Positions 35,383 to 43,301 of a DNA stretch of 64,000 bases are shown here, one piece after another. This DNA is from Clostridium scatologenes (GTDB lineage Bacteria; Bacillota; Clostridia; Clostridiales; Clostridiaceae): NCBI RefSeq assembly GCF_000968375.1, contig NZ_CP009933.1, forward strand, positions 3,348,001-3,412,000, read 5' to 3'. Within the stretch, counting starts at the first letter, position 1, and each line of letters begins with the position of its first letter. Both the position numbers and the translations under genes were made by a program. Under the pieces are notes generated by a model. The model saw only the letters and a program-made list of their open reading frames with translations, was not told the DNA's origin and made no database searches.

Positions 35383-37017
35383 ATGAATGATGTAGTGTAC
35401 ATAACAGGACATAGAAATCCGGATACAGATTCTATTTGTTCTGCCATATCTTATGCAGAATTCAAAAATAAAACTGGCGTAAATGCTATTCCCATAAGAC
35501 TTGGAAACATAAACAGAGAGACTGAATTTGTATTAAATTATTTTGGAGTTAAAGAGCCTAAATTAGTTGATACCGTTAAAGCACAGATAGGAGATTTAAA
35601 CTTTGATAGCGTTGCTCCGATTTGTCCAGACACTTCCTTAAAAACAGCCTGGTCAATGATAAGAAAAAATAACGTAAAAACTCTTCCTGTAGTTGATGAT
35701 GAAGATAGACTAATAGGTCTTGCTTCTCAATCAAATATAACTTCTAGTTATATGGATATATGGGATAACAATATAATACAAAAAAGTGGAACAAATCTTG
35801 AAAACATACTAGATACACTTTCTGCTAAATGTGTCTATGCAATAGAAAACGAGCCTAAATTTGCAGGTAAAGTAGTAGTTGCTGCTATGCTTCCTGAAAG
35901 TGCTCAAGAAGTTATAGAGGAAGGTGACATTGTAATCTGTGGAGATAGAGAAGATGCTCAAAATGTATGCTTAGATTGCAAAGCTTCTCTTATGATTATA
36001 GCTGGTAACCACGATGTAAGTGATACTATATTAGAAAAAGCTAAAAGTGTAGAATGCTGTATAATTATAACTCCATATGATACATTTACTGCTTCAAGAC
36101 TAATAAATCAAAGTGTTCCTGTAAGTTACGTAATGACTAAAGATAACTTAATTTCTTTTAAAACTGATGATTTTATTGAAGAAGTTAGAGAAGTTATGCT
36201 TGAAACTAGATACAGAAGTTATCCTGTAGTAAACTCAGAAAATAAAGTTGTAGGAAATGTTTCTAGATATCATTTAATATCTCAAAAAAAGAAAAAGGTA
36301 ATTCTTGTAGATCATAATGAAAAATCTCAATCCGTACCTGGACTTGATGATGCTGAAGTACTTGAAATAGTAGATCATCACAGAATTGCTGCTATTCAAA
36401 CAGGTTCCCCAATATATTTTAGAAATGAGCCTGTAGGATGTACTGCTACAATAGTTGCTTCTATGTTCTTTGAAAATGGTATAAAACCATCTAGAAAAAT
36501 TGCAGGTCTTTTATGTGCTGCTATTATTTCAGATACTCTACTATTTAAATCACCTACATCAACTAATGCTGATAAACATGCATTAAAAAGATTAGCTAAC
36601 TTAGCTAACATAGATCCTGAAACATTTGCAAAACAAATGTTTAAAGCAGGTTCTTCACTTGAAGGAAAAACACCTGATGAAATACTTAATCAGGATTTCA
36701 AAGCATTTACTATAGGTGGAATTAAAGTTGGTATAGGTCAAGTATCTACTATGGATGTTGAAAGCTTCAACCCAATAAGAAAAGATATGTTGGATTTAAT
36801 GGAAAATACTTGTAAACAAAAAGAATTCGGCTTGATTTTACTTATGCTAACAAATATTCTAGAAGGTGGATCTGAATTAATTGCAGTTGGAGATCATACA
36901 GATGCTGTTGACGAAGCCTTTGGTGTAGTATTAAAAAACAACTCTGCATATGCACCTGGAGTACTTTCAAGAAAGAAACAAGTTGTACCACCATTAACAG
37001 CAGCAATGTCAAAATAA
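35383..37017 (+). CDS. Manganese-dependent inorganic pyrophosphatase with CBS and DRTGG domains
   Basis: 544 residues, far longer than the roughly 310-residue simple form. DHH phosphoesterase motifs: H-R-N-P-D-T-D-S (10-17), V-D-H-N (309-312) and V-D-H-H-R (330-334). An insert between them holds CBS 1 (about 75-125), a DRTGG-like domain (about 135-235) and CBS 2 (about 245-300). DHHA2 forms the C-terminus. Family II CBS-pyrophosphatases hydrolyse pyrophosphate to phosphate, inhibited by AMP/ADP and activated by ATP or diadenosine polyphosphates through the CBS/DRTGG part. AGGAGG lies before the ATG and a hairpin terminator after the stop. Confidence 0.93.
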   Translation: MNDVVYITGHRNPDTDSICSAISYAEFKNKTGVNAIPIRLGNINRETEFVLNYFGVKEPKLVDTVKAQIGDLNFDSVAPICPDTSLKTAWSMIRKNNVKTLPVVDDEDRLIGLASQSNITSSYMDIWDNNIIQKSGTNLENILDTLSAKCVYAIENEPKFAGKVVVAAMLPESAQEVIEEGDIVICGDREDAQNVCLDCKASLMIIAGNHDVSDTILEKAKSVECCIIITPYDTFTASRLINQSVPVSYVMTKDNLISFKTDDFIEEVREVMLETRYRSYPVVNSENKVVGNVSRYHLISQKKKKVILVDHNEKSQSVPGLDDAEVLEIVDHHRIAAIQTGSPIYFRNEPVGCTATIVASMFFENGIKPSRKIAGLLCAAIISDTLLFKSPTSTNADKHALKRLANLANIDPETFAKQMFKAGSSLEGKTPDEILNQDFKAFTIGGIKVGIGQVSTMDVESFNPIRKDMLDLMENTCKQKEFGLILLMLTNILEGGSELIAVGDHTDAVDEAFGVVLKNNSAYAPGVLSRKKQVVPPLTAAMSK

Positions 37018-37035
37018 ACCTTATAATCATTAAAA

Positions 37036-37071
37036 AGAAGTACATAGATCATATTAGGCCTATGTACTTCT
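37036..37071. terminator. Terminator after the pyrophosphatase gene
   Basis: Perfect 12-bp stem (37036-37047 with 37060-37071), then a T-rich tail. The next gene on the right is convergent. Confidence 0.8.
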
Positions 37072-37100
37072 AAATATTTTTTGTTAAAATTCTAATTATG

Positions 37101-37361
37101 CTAATCTTCTATTTCACTCATTTCTACAGTTTTCATCCTTAAACCATACATGTTATTTTGCTGCATATTACCCATCATTGCTCCAGGCATATTTTGCTGC
37201 ATCATAGGCCCCATCATTGAGTTCATCATCATAGGATTCATCATCATTGAACACATATATTTCATCATAGGACACGTAAAATTTTTCATTCCACAACTAT
37301 GTTCTTGTATTTTAGCCCCCTTTTCCTTATTACAACTACCTCTGCCATACATTCTTTCCAC
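37101..37361 (-). CDS. Met- and Cys-rich small protein, function unknown
   Basis: 86 residues with about 24 methionines and four cysteines. The middle (about 25-68) is a run of M-M pairs separated by Asn, Pro, Gly and Gln; Cys lies at C-G-M-K, T-C-P-M-M and M-C-S-M-M. The start is GTG at 37361, six bases after AGGAGGG, so a real gene is likely. No signal peptide. Clustered Met and Cys often bind Cu(I) or Ag(I); alternatively such low-complexity proteins occur in spore coats. Neither is shown. Flanked by terminators on both sides. Confidence 0.6.
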   Translation of the reverse strand: MERMYGRGSCNKEKGAKIQEHSCGMKNFTCPMMKYMCSMMMNPMMMNSMMGPMMQQNMPGAMMGNMQQNNMYGLRMKTVEMSEIED

Positions 37362-37437
37362 TGAAAACCCTCCTAAATCATTACATCTATATATTATATG
37401 TATATAGAATTCATTTATTGACAGAAATATTGTATAA

Positions 37438-37464
37438 ATAAAAACACTGAATTAGATTTCAGTG
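37438..37464 (-). terminator. Terminator at the end of the flagellar run
   Basis: Seven-bp stem (37445-37451 with 37458-37464) followed on the minus strand by TTTTTATTT, two bases past the flgG stop. Confidence 0.85.
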
Positions 37465-37466
37465 CT

Positions 37467-38261
37467 TTATCTACCCTTCATACTATTCACGAGTCCCCAC
37501 ATTTCGTCACCTGTTTTCATAGCTTTAGAACTAAGTTCAAAAGCTCTTTGTGCCATTATCATATCTGTAAATTCTTTTCCGATATTTACATTTGATTCTT
37601 CCAATTTACCTTGAAGTACATCGCTATTTTGTGCAATATTAATTTGTGCTCCTGGATTAGCTGTATACAAGTTGTTACCTATAGAACTTAAAGCCTCTTG
37701 TCCTACTGGATTATAAACATTAATCTTTCCATAATATACAGTGCTAGTATTGTCAACATTTAAATAAATTTCTCCATTTTCCTTCACAGCAAAATTGTCT
37801 TGAGTAAACACAGTACCTGAATTAAATAAATTTGATCCTTCCTCTGTAAACTCTATATCTAACCTGTTACCATTCTTATCTACAATATCTCCATTATTAT
37901 CTACATTAAAACTTCCTGCTCTCTCATAAGCCTTAGATCCATTAGGAAGAGTAACTCTAAAATATCCTTCCCCATCTATTGCAAAATCTGTTTTAGAATC
38001 TGTTTGTCTTAAAGGACCTTGAGTATTATCTCTATACCAATTTGTAGATCTAACTCCTGTTCCATTTATAGGCTCTTTAGGATTATTACCACTATTAGGA
38101 TATCCTTTTCTATTTAAAGTTTCATAAACTAAGTCTTGGAAACTTACATCTTCTCTTTTGTATCCTTCAGTACTTTCATTGGCTATATTATTAGAAATAC
38201 TATCTAGTTTGTCTTGTTGAGCATTCATTGCACTTTTACTGCTCCATAAAATTCTTAACAC
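37467..38261 (-). CDS. flgG: Flagellar distal rod protein FlgG-type
   Basis: 264 residues. Rod/hook family signatures: N-terminal L-D-S-I-S-N-N-I-A-N-E-S-T-E-G-Y-K-R (about 21-38), middle D-F-A-I-D-G-E-G-Y-F-R-V, and C-terminal heptad region L-E-E-S-N-V-N-I-G-K-E-F-T-D-M-I. It forms the rod that passes through the wall. It is exported by the flagellar type III system encoded upstream. It is the last gene of the run, 13 bases after the FlgF-type gene, paralleling flhO-flhP of Bacillus. Confidence 0.9.
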   Translation of the reverse strand: MLRILWSSKSAMNAQQDKLDSISNNIANESTEGYKREDVSFQDLVYETLNRKGYPNSGNNPKEPINGTGVRSTNWYRDNTQGPLRQTDSKTDFAIDGEGYFRVTLPNGSKAYERAGSFNVDNNGDIVDKNGNRLDIEFTEEGSNLFNSGTVFTQDNFAVKENGEIYLNVDNTSTVYYGKINVYNPVGQEALSSIGNNLYTANPGAQINIAQNSDVLQGKLEESNVNIGKEFTDMIMAQRAFELSSKAMKTGDEMWGLVNSMKGR

Positions 38262-38274
38262 AACGTCACCCCTT

Positions 38275-39054
38275 CTATCTTACAGATCCAATTTCATTAG
38301 CCGCTTTAGATAAAGTTTCATCAAGTGATTGTACAATTTTTTGATTAGTTTCAAAAGTTCTCATAGTGGTAAGCATACTAACCATTTCATTAACTACATT
38401 TACATTAGATTTTTCCAAGGCTCTTTGTCTAACAACTGCCGTATTTTCTGTAGGATTTGTACCTTGATAAAGATTATCTCCTACCTTTTTTAAGGTATTG
38501 TAATCATTGAAATCTACTGTATACATCTTATACATTGGCACATTATTTATACTTACATTACCACTAGTATCACATTTCAATTCTCCACTTCCTACATTTA
38601 TAGAACCTAAAGAATTATTTTGCAAGTTTCTGGCTAATACTGTATCACCAGAATCATTAACAAGAATTCCATTAATATTTACATGAAAGTGACCATCTCG
38701 CGTATAATATTGTCCGTTGTCCACACCATTGTTCCTCTGTACTACGAAAAAACCCTTTCCTTCTATAGCAAAATCTGTAGCTTTATCCGTTGCTTCTATA
38801 TTTCCTTGAGTAAAATCAGTATTTACAGTATCTATTTTACTTCCAAGACTTATTGATCCTAATACATTCCTTACATTTTTTCCTGCAACTATTTTGTCAT
38901 AATTTTGGAGTACTACATCATCAAATTTTTTAACAGCTAAATTATCACCTTTAAAACCTACTGTAGTTGCATTAGCTAAATTATTAGTTATTACATCCTG
39001 TTTGGCTTCCTGAGTTATCATTCCTGAAATTGCAGTATAAAGACTTCTTATCAT
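38275..39054 (-). CDS. flgF: Flagellar rod protein FlgF-type
   Basis: 259 residues. Starts M-I-R-S-L-Y-T-A-I-S-G-M; contains V-I-T-N-N-L-A-N-A-T-T-V-G-F-K and the central D-F-A-I-E-G-K-G-F-F-V-V. C-terminus L-E-K-S-N-V-N-V-V-N-E-M-V. Paralogue of the downstream FlgG-type protein; assignment of F versus G rests on order. Its ATG overlaps the TGA of the small membrane ORF upstream (ATGA), so translation is coupled to that frame, which supports the ORF being real. Confidence 0.87.
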   Translation of the reverse strand: MIRSLYTAISGMITQEAKQDVITNNLANATTVGFKGDNLAVKKFDDVVLQNYDKIVAGKNVRNVLGSISLGSKIDTVNTDFTQGNIEATDKATDFAIEGKGFFVVQRNNGVDNGQYYTRDGHFHVNINGILVNDSGDTVLARNLQNNSLGSINVGSGELKCDTSGNVSINNVPMYKMYTVDFNDYNTLKKVGDNLYQGTNPTENTAVVRQRALEKSNVNVVNEMVSMLTTMRTFETNQKIVQSLDETLSKAANEIGSVR

Positions 39055-39278
39055 TTGCCCACTTCCTTATTATTAATTACTTTAACTTCATCTGGATATA
39101 TCATTCCCATTGATCTAGCCTTATCCTCAATATTAACTTTACTGATTGCATAGTTAAATTTGACTCCAGTCATAAGAATTGTAGATATAATAATACCTAT
39201 ACCTATACCTATTAATAATTTTCTATCGCTTAAAAAATCTATTAAAACTTTTACTTTACATATAATTCTTTTATTAAT
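39051..39278 (-). CDS. Small single-pass membrane protein, probable non-canonical ATT start
   Basis: 75 codons on the minus strand, from ATT at 39278 to TGA at 39051-39053. An AGGGGG site ends seven bases before the ATT, and the frame has no ATG, GTG or TTG before Met36. The product has a basic N-terminus (N-K-R-I-I-C-K-V-K), one membrane segment (about 21-37, Ile/Gly-rich) and a C-terminal part with A-R-S-M-G-M-I-Y-P-D-E-V. The start overlaps the end of the DUF6115 gene by 28 bases and the stop overlaps the flgF ATG. Its place inside the flagellar run suggests an envelope role in motility; family not recognised with confidence. Confidence 0.6.
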   Translation of the reverse strand: MNKRIICKVKVLIDFLSDRKLLIGIGIGIIISTILMTGVKFNYAISKVNIEDKARSMGMIYPDEVKVINNKEVGK

Positions 39279-39799
39279 AGCACTTCCCCCTTACCAATGT
39301 TAAGTTCTTCAGCTATTTCATCCACAGACATTCCTTCATTTATCATTTTGTTTATCTTATCTAACTTTACGCCATTATTTCCTACTTTTATATTTTCGGA
39401 TATTTTAAGCTCATTATTTAGTTTATTTTCATTATTTTCTATTTTTATTTCACTTTTGTTTTCTACTTCATCTTTTTTATCTAATTCATCATTAATTTCT
39501 ATATGTAATTGTTCCTCTACAATTTTATCTTGTAATTCACCTTCTGATCCACAATTAGTAGACTCCATTGAATTTACTCTGATCTTTAAATCTTCTATTT
39601 CTTTTTGTAACTCTAATATAGTTTCGGAAAATTCTTTCTTAACTTTACCAATTTCTAATTTATAATCTGTTAAATCTTCTTTTTTATTATTTAATACATT
39701 TGTAAACTTTTCCTTTTTCATAGCATTAAAGTTTAACAATATCAATAGTGTTCCTGTTATAATTAAAACTATTATAACTAAAATCATAAATTTCCTCAC
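39251..39799 (-). CDS. DUF6115-like protein with membrane anchor and C-terminal HTH
   Basis: 182 residues. N-terminal membrane segment (about 5-24), a Lys/Glu/Asn-rich coiled-coil stretch (about 28-145), and a C-terminal helix-turn-helix-like tail (M-S-V-D-E-I-A-E-E-L-N-I-G-K-G-E-V, about 158-174). This arrangement is common in an uncharacterised family beside fliA in clostridial flagellar operons. The C-terminal motif resembles DNA-binding HTH but the protein should be membrane-tethered. Function unknown. It begins 17 bases after fliA. Confidence 0.75.
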   Translation of the reverse strand: MRKFMILVIIVLIITGTLLILLNFNAMKKEKFTNVLNNKKEDLTDYKLEIGKVKKEFSETILELQKEIEDLKIRVNSMESTNCGSEGELQDKIVEEQLHIEINDELDKKDEVENKSEIKIENNENKLNNELKISENIKVGNNGVKLDKINKMINEGMSVDEIAEELNIGKGEVLLIKELYVK

Positions 39800-39816
39800 T
39801 TTTAATTAAAATTTAA

Positions 39817-40542
39817 TTATATATATTTAAGCTTTTGCATTGCACTTCTCAAATGTACAATAGCTCTACTATGAAGCTGACACACTCTAGATTCTGATAC
39901 ACTTAAAACTTTTCCAATCTCTTTCAATGTCAAACCTTCGTAATAATATAAAGATAAAACTGTTTTATCCTTTTCATTAAGCATATCCAATGATTTTGCT
40001 AGATATTCCAATTCTTCTTTTTCTTCTAAATTTTTTTCTGGACTTGGACTTTTGTTATCCTGTATAGTTCCAATTAGAGGAATATCATCATCTTCTGAGA
40101 ATATTAAGTCTTCTAATGAAACAATAGATATATAATTTATATAATTTTCTATTTCTATCATTTCTTTTAATGTTATTTTAAGTTCATTAGATATTTCCTT
40201 ATCAGAAGGTTCCCTTCCTAAAGTCTTTTGAAGTCTCTCTACTGCAGCATTATATCTATTTAGCTTGTCCATAGCTCCTTTAGAAATAGGACTATTTTTT
40301 CTTATTTCATCTATCATTGCACCTTTTATTCTTATCGAAGAATAAGTGGAAAACTTCATTCCTCTAGTATCATCAAATTTACCTATAGCATCCATGAGCC
40401 CAAGCATTCCGTAACTAACTAAATCTTCATATTCTATATATTTTGTTTTGCCTATTATAACTCTTGATGCAATATATTTAACTAAAGGTATATATTTTTT
40501 TACCAGCTCTTCCTTAACATCCAGGCCATCTGCCAATGCCAT
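39817..40542 (-). CDS. fliA: RNA polymerase sigma factor for flagellar genes (sigma-28/SigD)
   Basis: 241 residues. Region 2 has D-L-V-S-Y-G-M-L-G-L-M-D-A-I and K-F-S-T-Y-S-S-I-R-I-K-G-A-M-I-D-E; region 3 has E-I-S-N-E-L; region 4 ends with the HTH L-T-L-K-E-I-G-K-V-L-S-V-S-E-S-R-V. It directs transcription of late flagellar genes; a sigma-28-like promoter upstream of flagellin in this window is a probable target. It starts four bases after the PilZ gene. Confidence 0.95.
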   Translation of the reverse strand: MALADGLDVKEELVKKYIPLVKYIASRVIIGKTKYIEYEDLVSYGMLGLMDAIGKFDDTRGMKFSTYSSIRIKGAMIDEIRKNSPISKGAMDKLNRYNAAVERLQKTLGREPSDKEISNELKITLKEMIEIENYINYISIVSLEDLIFSEDDDIPLIGTIQDNKSPSPEKNLEEKEELEYLAKSLDMLNEKDKTVLSLYYYEGLTLKEIGKVLSVSESRVCQLHSRAIVHLRSAMQKLKYI

Positions 40543-40546
40543 AATT

Positions 40547-41221
40547 CTAATCCCCCTTTACTCCATTTTTCATCTGATTTCTCATAATATGAAAAACCAG
40601 TTTTATTATAGTTTCTCGGGTAGTTTTATCTAAGTCTAAAAAAACAGTTCCATAAATAATTTTAGGACTTTTCTTATCACTTTCTACCCTTACTATCTTA
40701 GTTTTTACAGTAATACTTTCTTGTTGTAAAGGGATTGTTACCATTAAAATATCCTTACAGTTTACTTTTTGTTCTAACTCTCTGTCAACAGCAAGTCTCA
40801 TACCGCCTCCACTTATATCCAGTGAGTATGCTTCAAAGAACTCTATTTGATTATCCCCTATACTTTTCATATCTTTTACCAAATTTATTCTTGCACAAAC
40901 CACATTAGTCATAAAAGGAATTCTGACAAAATTTCTTCTCTGTAATTTTATAAAAGCATTAGGCTTCTTTATCATTATAATAAGTATTTTATCTACTTTT
41001 CTTCCTAAAACTACAGTTTCAAATCTATATATTTCTTTATCATAATAGTATACACCAGTAATTCTTTCTTCTTTCCTTAAAGGTAGATATTGACCATTAT
41101 TTACCGGTATACTTATTGCTACATATTCTTCTGTAATATCTTGAATATTACTTTTATAATATCCATCTTCCATTTCAATTTCTATTTTACCGTTAATTAA
41201 AAATTCTACCTTTTCACTCAT
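40547..41221 (-). CDS. PilZ-domain flagellar brake protein (YcgR-like)
   Basis: 224 residues. N-terminal YcgR_N-type domain (about 1-90) and a C-terminal PilZ domain with the c-di-GMP motifs R-R-N-F-V-R (95-100) and D-I-S-G-G-G (135-140). By analogy with YcgR it binds c-di-GMP and slows the motor. Both binding motifs are complete, so c-di-GMP binding is expected. It lies between flhG and fliA, 11 and four bases from them. Confidence 0.92.
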   Translation of the reverse strand: MSEKVEFLINGKIEIEMEDGYYKSNIQDITEEYVAISIPVNNGQYLPLRKEERITGVYYYDKEIYRFETVVLGRKVDKILIIMIKKPNAFIKLQRRNFVRIPFMTNVVCARINLVKDMKSIGDNQIEFFEAYSLDISGGGMRLAVDRELEQKVNCKDILMVTIPLQQESITVKTKIVRVESDKKSPKIIYGTVFLDLDKTTRETIIKLVFHIMRNQMKNGVKGD

Positions 41222-41232
41222 ATAACTACTCC

Positions 41233-42111
41233 TTATGAAAATATATTGAATATTTTTTTAAATAAATCCTGTACACTTTTTCCACCTTTTTCATTTTCAA
41301 TACCTGCTATTTTTTTTACTATATGTTCTACATCCTTAGCTACTGTTGAATTAGGGTAACTTGTTAAAAAAGGCTCCTGACTTCTTACGGCTTTAATAAG
41401 TTTTTTATCCTCACTCATGTGACCTAAATACTGTAATTCTATATTTAAAAACTTTTTTACTACATTACTAAATTTATTATACGTAGCTTCACCCTCTTCT
41501 GCATCTATGGTCTTATTCACTAAAACCTTAGCAGACTTCTTCAATTTAAAATGATTTACTGTTTTAAGAAGACTATAAGCATCTGTAAGTGAAGTTGGTT
41601 CTGGAGTAGTAATAAGTATTAATTCTTCGGAGCAAGCAATAAAACCAAGTACACTTCTATTTACACCTGCACCAGTATCAATTATTATATAATCAATATC
41701 ATTCAATTCTGATAACTTTTCTATAAAAGACTCTCTCTGAGCTTCTGTTACTTCTTCAAACTTTGAAATACCAGTTCCTCCTGGAAGAAGTTTTACTCCA
41801 AGTGTCCCTTCAATTACTACTTCTTCTATAGATTTATTATCAAATATTATATCATATACGTTAAATTTTGGCAAAAATCCCATAAGTACGTCATCATTCC
41901 CCATACCTATATCTGCATCAAATATAAGTACTTTTTTCCCCATCTTTTGTAGTGCAATAGCTGCATTTACTACAAAATTACTTTTACCAACTCCTCCTTT
42001 ACCAGAAGTTACAGTAATAATTCTTGGTTTAGATGAACCTAATTTACTTCCTTGTTTTACTATTTTTTCTTTTTGCACTAGATTTCTTAATTTTTCAGCC
42101 TGATCCATCAT
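41233..42111 (-). CDS. flhG: MinD-like ATPase FlhG (YlxH)
   Basis: 292 residues. Deviant Walker A S-G-K-G-G-V-G-K-S at 36-44, then D-A-D-I-G-M-G-N-D-D and D-Y-I-I-I-D-T-G-A-G (Walker B region). The N-terminal D-Q-A-E-K-L-R-N-L motif (about 3-10) is the FlhF-activating stretch. FlhG stimulates FlhF GTPase and controls flagellar number and placement. Its start overlaps the flhF stop by four bases. Confidence 0.95.
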   Translation of the reverse strand: MMDQAEKLRNLVQKEKIVKQGSKLGSSKPRIITVTSGKGGVGKSNFVVNAAIALQKMGKKVLIFDADIGMGNDDVLMGFLPKFNVYDIIFDNKSIEEVVIEGTLGVKLLPGGTGISKFEEVTEAQRESFIEKLSELNDIDYIIIDTGAGVNRSVLGFIACSEELILITTPEPTSLTDAYSLLKTVNHFKLKKSAKVLVNKTIDAEEGEATYNKFSNVVKKFLNIELQYLGHMSEDKKLIKAVRSQEPFLTSYPNSTVAKDVEHIVKKIAGIENEKGGKSVQDLFKKIFNIFS

Positions 42112-43301
42112 ATACTATCCTCTCCTAGTATAAGATTAGTTATTTCTTTTGAAGTAATAAACTTTATATCATCTGGAACATTTTGTCCTGTTGTAACAAA
42201 GGTTATTGGTTTTTTTGAATCTTTACATATGTTTATTATGGAACCATATGTAGAAGTTTCATCCAACTTAGTAATTATTATATTACTATAATTTAAAGGC
42301 TTATATCCATCAAGTATTACATCTATATCTCTATTTTTTGTAGTACAACTCATTACTAAATTTACATTATCAGTATTAACCTTTTCTATAAAAGCTCTTA
42401 GTTCTGATATCTGCATAGTATTTTTACTGCTTCTTCCTGTAGTATCTACTAATATTACATCGCAGTTGCTCATACTTTCTACTGCTGCTTCCATTTCCTT
42501 TATAGTTAAAACTACTTTAAAAGGTATATTCATTATATCTGCATAAGTTTTAAGCTGCTCTACTGCACCTATTCTATATGTATCTATAGTTATAAGCCCT
42601 ACCTTTTTTCCTTCTAAAAGTGCCATCTTACCTGCTAACTTTGCAATAGTCGTAGTTTTTCCGACTCCTGTTGGTCCAACAAGAACTACTACATTACTTT
42701 CTTGCATAGGCCTTGTAAGTATAACATGTTCCATTACTTTCTTAATTTTTTCTTTATCAGTGATATCATCAGACATCATTTTCATTTCATTCATTATATA
42801 TTTAACAACTTCATCTTCTATATCCATTTTTTCTAAATATAATTGCACTTTGCTCTTGCCAATAGTTATATTCGATCCTTTAACCATTTCATCTAACATA
42901 CTTCTCATTTCTTTTACTTCATTGATAAGTTGTCCATTATTTTTCTCTAGCATCAGCTTATAATTTTCATCAAAAATAACTTCAGTTCTTTTTCTTTCCT
43001 CATTATTGGATTGTATATTACTTTCTTTAATTTGCTTTTCATTTTCTTTTATTTTACTATTCATTATCTTTTTTATAGCTTTTATACTTTCTTCTACATT
43101 TTCTCCACTGCTTACATTTCTAGATGGTTTCTTATTATCCACGGCTGCTGTAACTTCTAAAACTTTTTTTGAAAAAAATCCCCAAAAGCCTCCTTTTCTT
43201 ATCCTTCTCTGGCTTATTATAACGGCATCTTTTCCTAATTCATATCTTATTCTAGTAAGTGCTTCGCTCATGCTATTAACTATGTACCTTTTAATTACCA
43301 T
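42108..43301 (-). CDS. flhF: Signal-recognition-like GTPase FlhF
   Basis: 397 residues. N-terminal B domain (about 1-60), charged linker, then the SRP-type NG domain: G1 G-P-T-G-V-G-K-T (209-216), D-T-Y-R, D-T-T-G-R-S (G3) and T-K-L-D-E (G4). FlhF marks the site where the flagellar base is built, working with FlhG. It begins one base into the flhA stop codon region (shared base 43301), so the two are coupled. Confidence 0.96.
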   Translation of the reverse strand: MVIKRYIVNSMSEALTRIRYELGKDAVIISQRRIRKGGFWGFFSKKVLEVTAAVDNKKPSRNVSSGENVEESIKAIKKIMNSKIKENEKQIKESNIQSNNEERKRTEVIFDENYKLMLEKNNGQLINEVKEMRSMLDEMVKGSNITIGKSKVQLYLEKMDIEDEVVKYIMNEMKMMSDDITDKEKIKKVMEHVILTRPMQESNVVVLVGPTGVGKTTTIAKLAGKMALLEGKKVGLITIDTYRIGAVEQLKTYADIMNIPFKVVLTIKEMEAAVESMSNCDVILVDTTGRSSKNTMQISELRAFIEKVNTDNVNLVMSCTTKNRDIDVILDGYKPLNYSNIIITKLDETSTYGSIINICKDSKKPITFVTTGQNVPDDIKFITSKEITNLILGEDSI

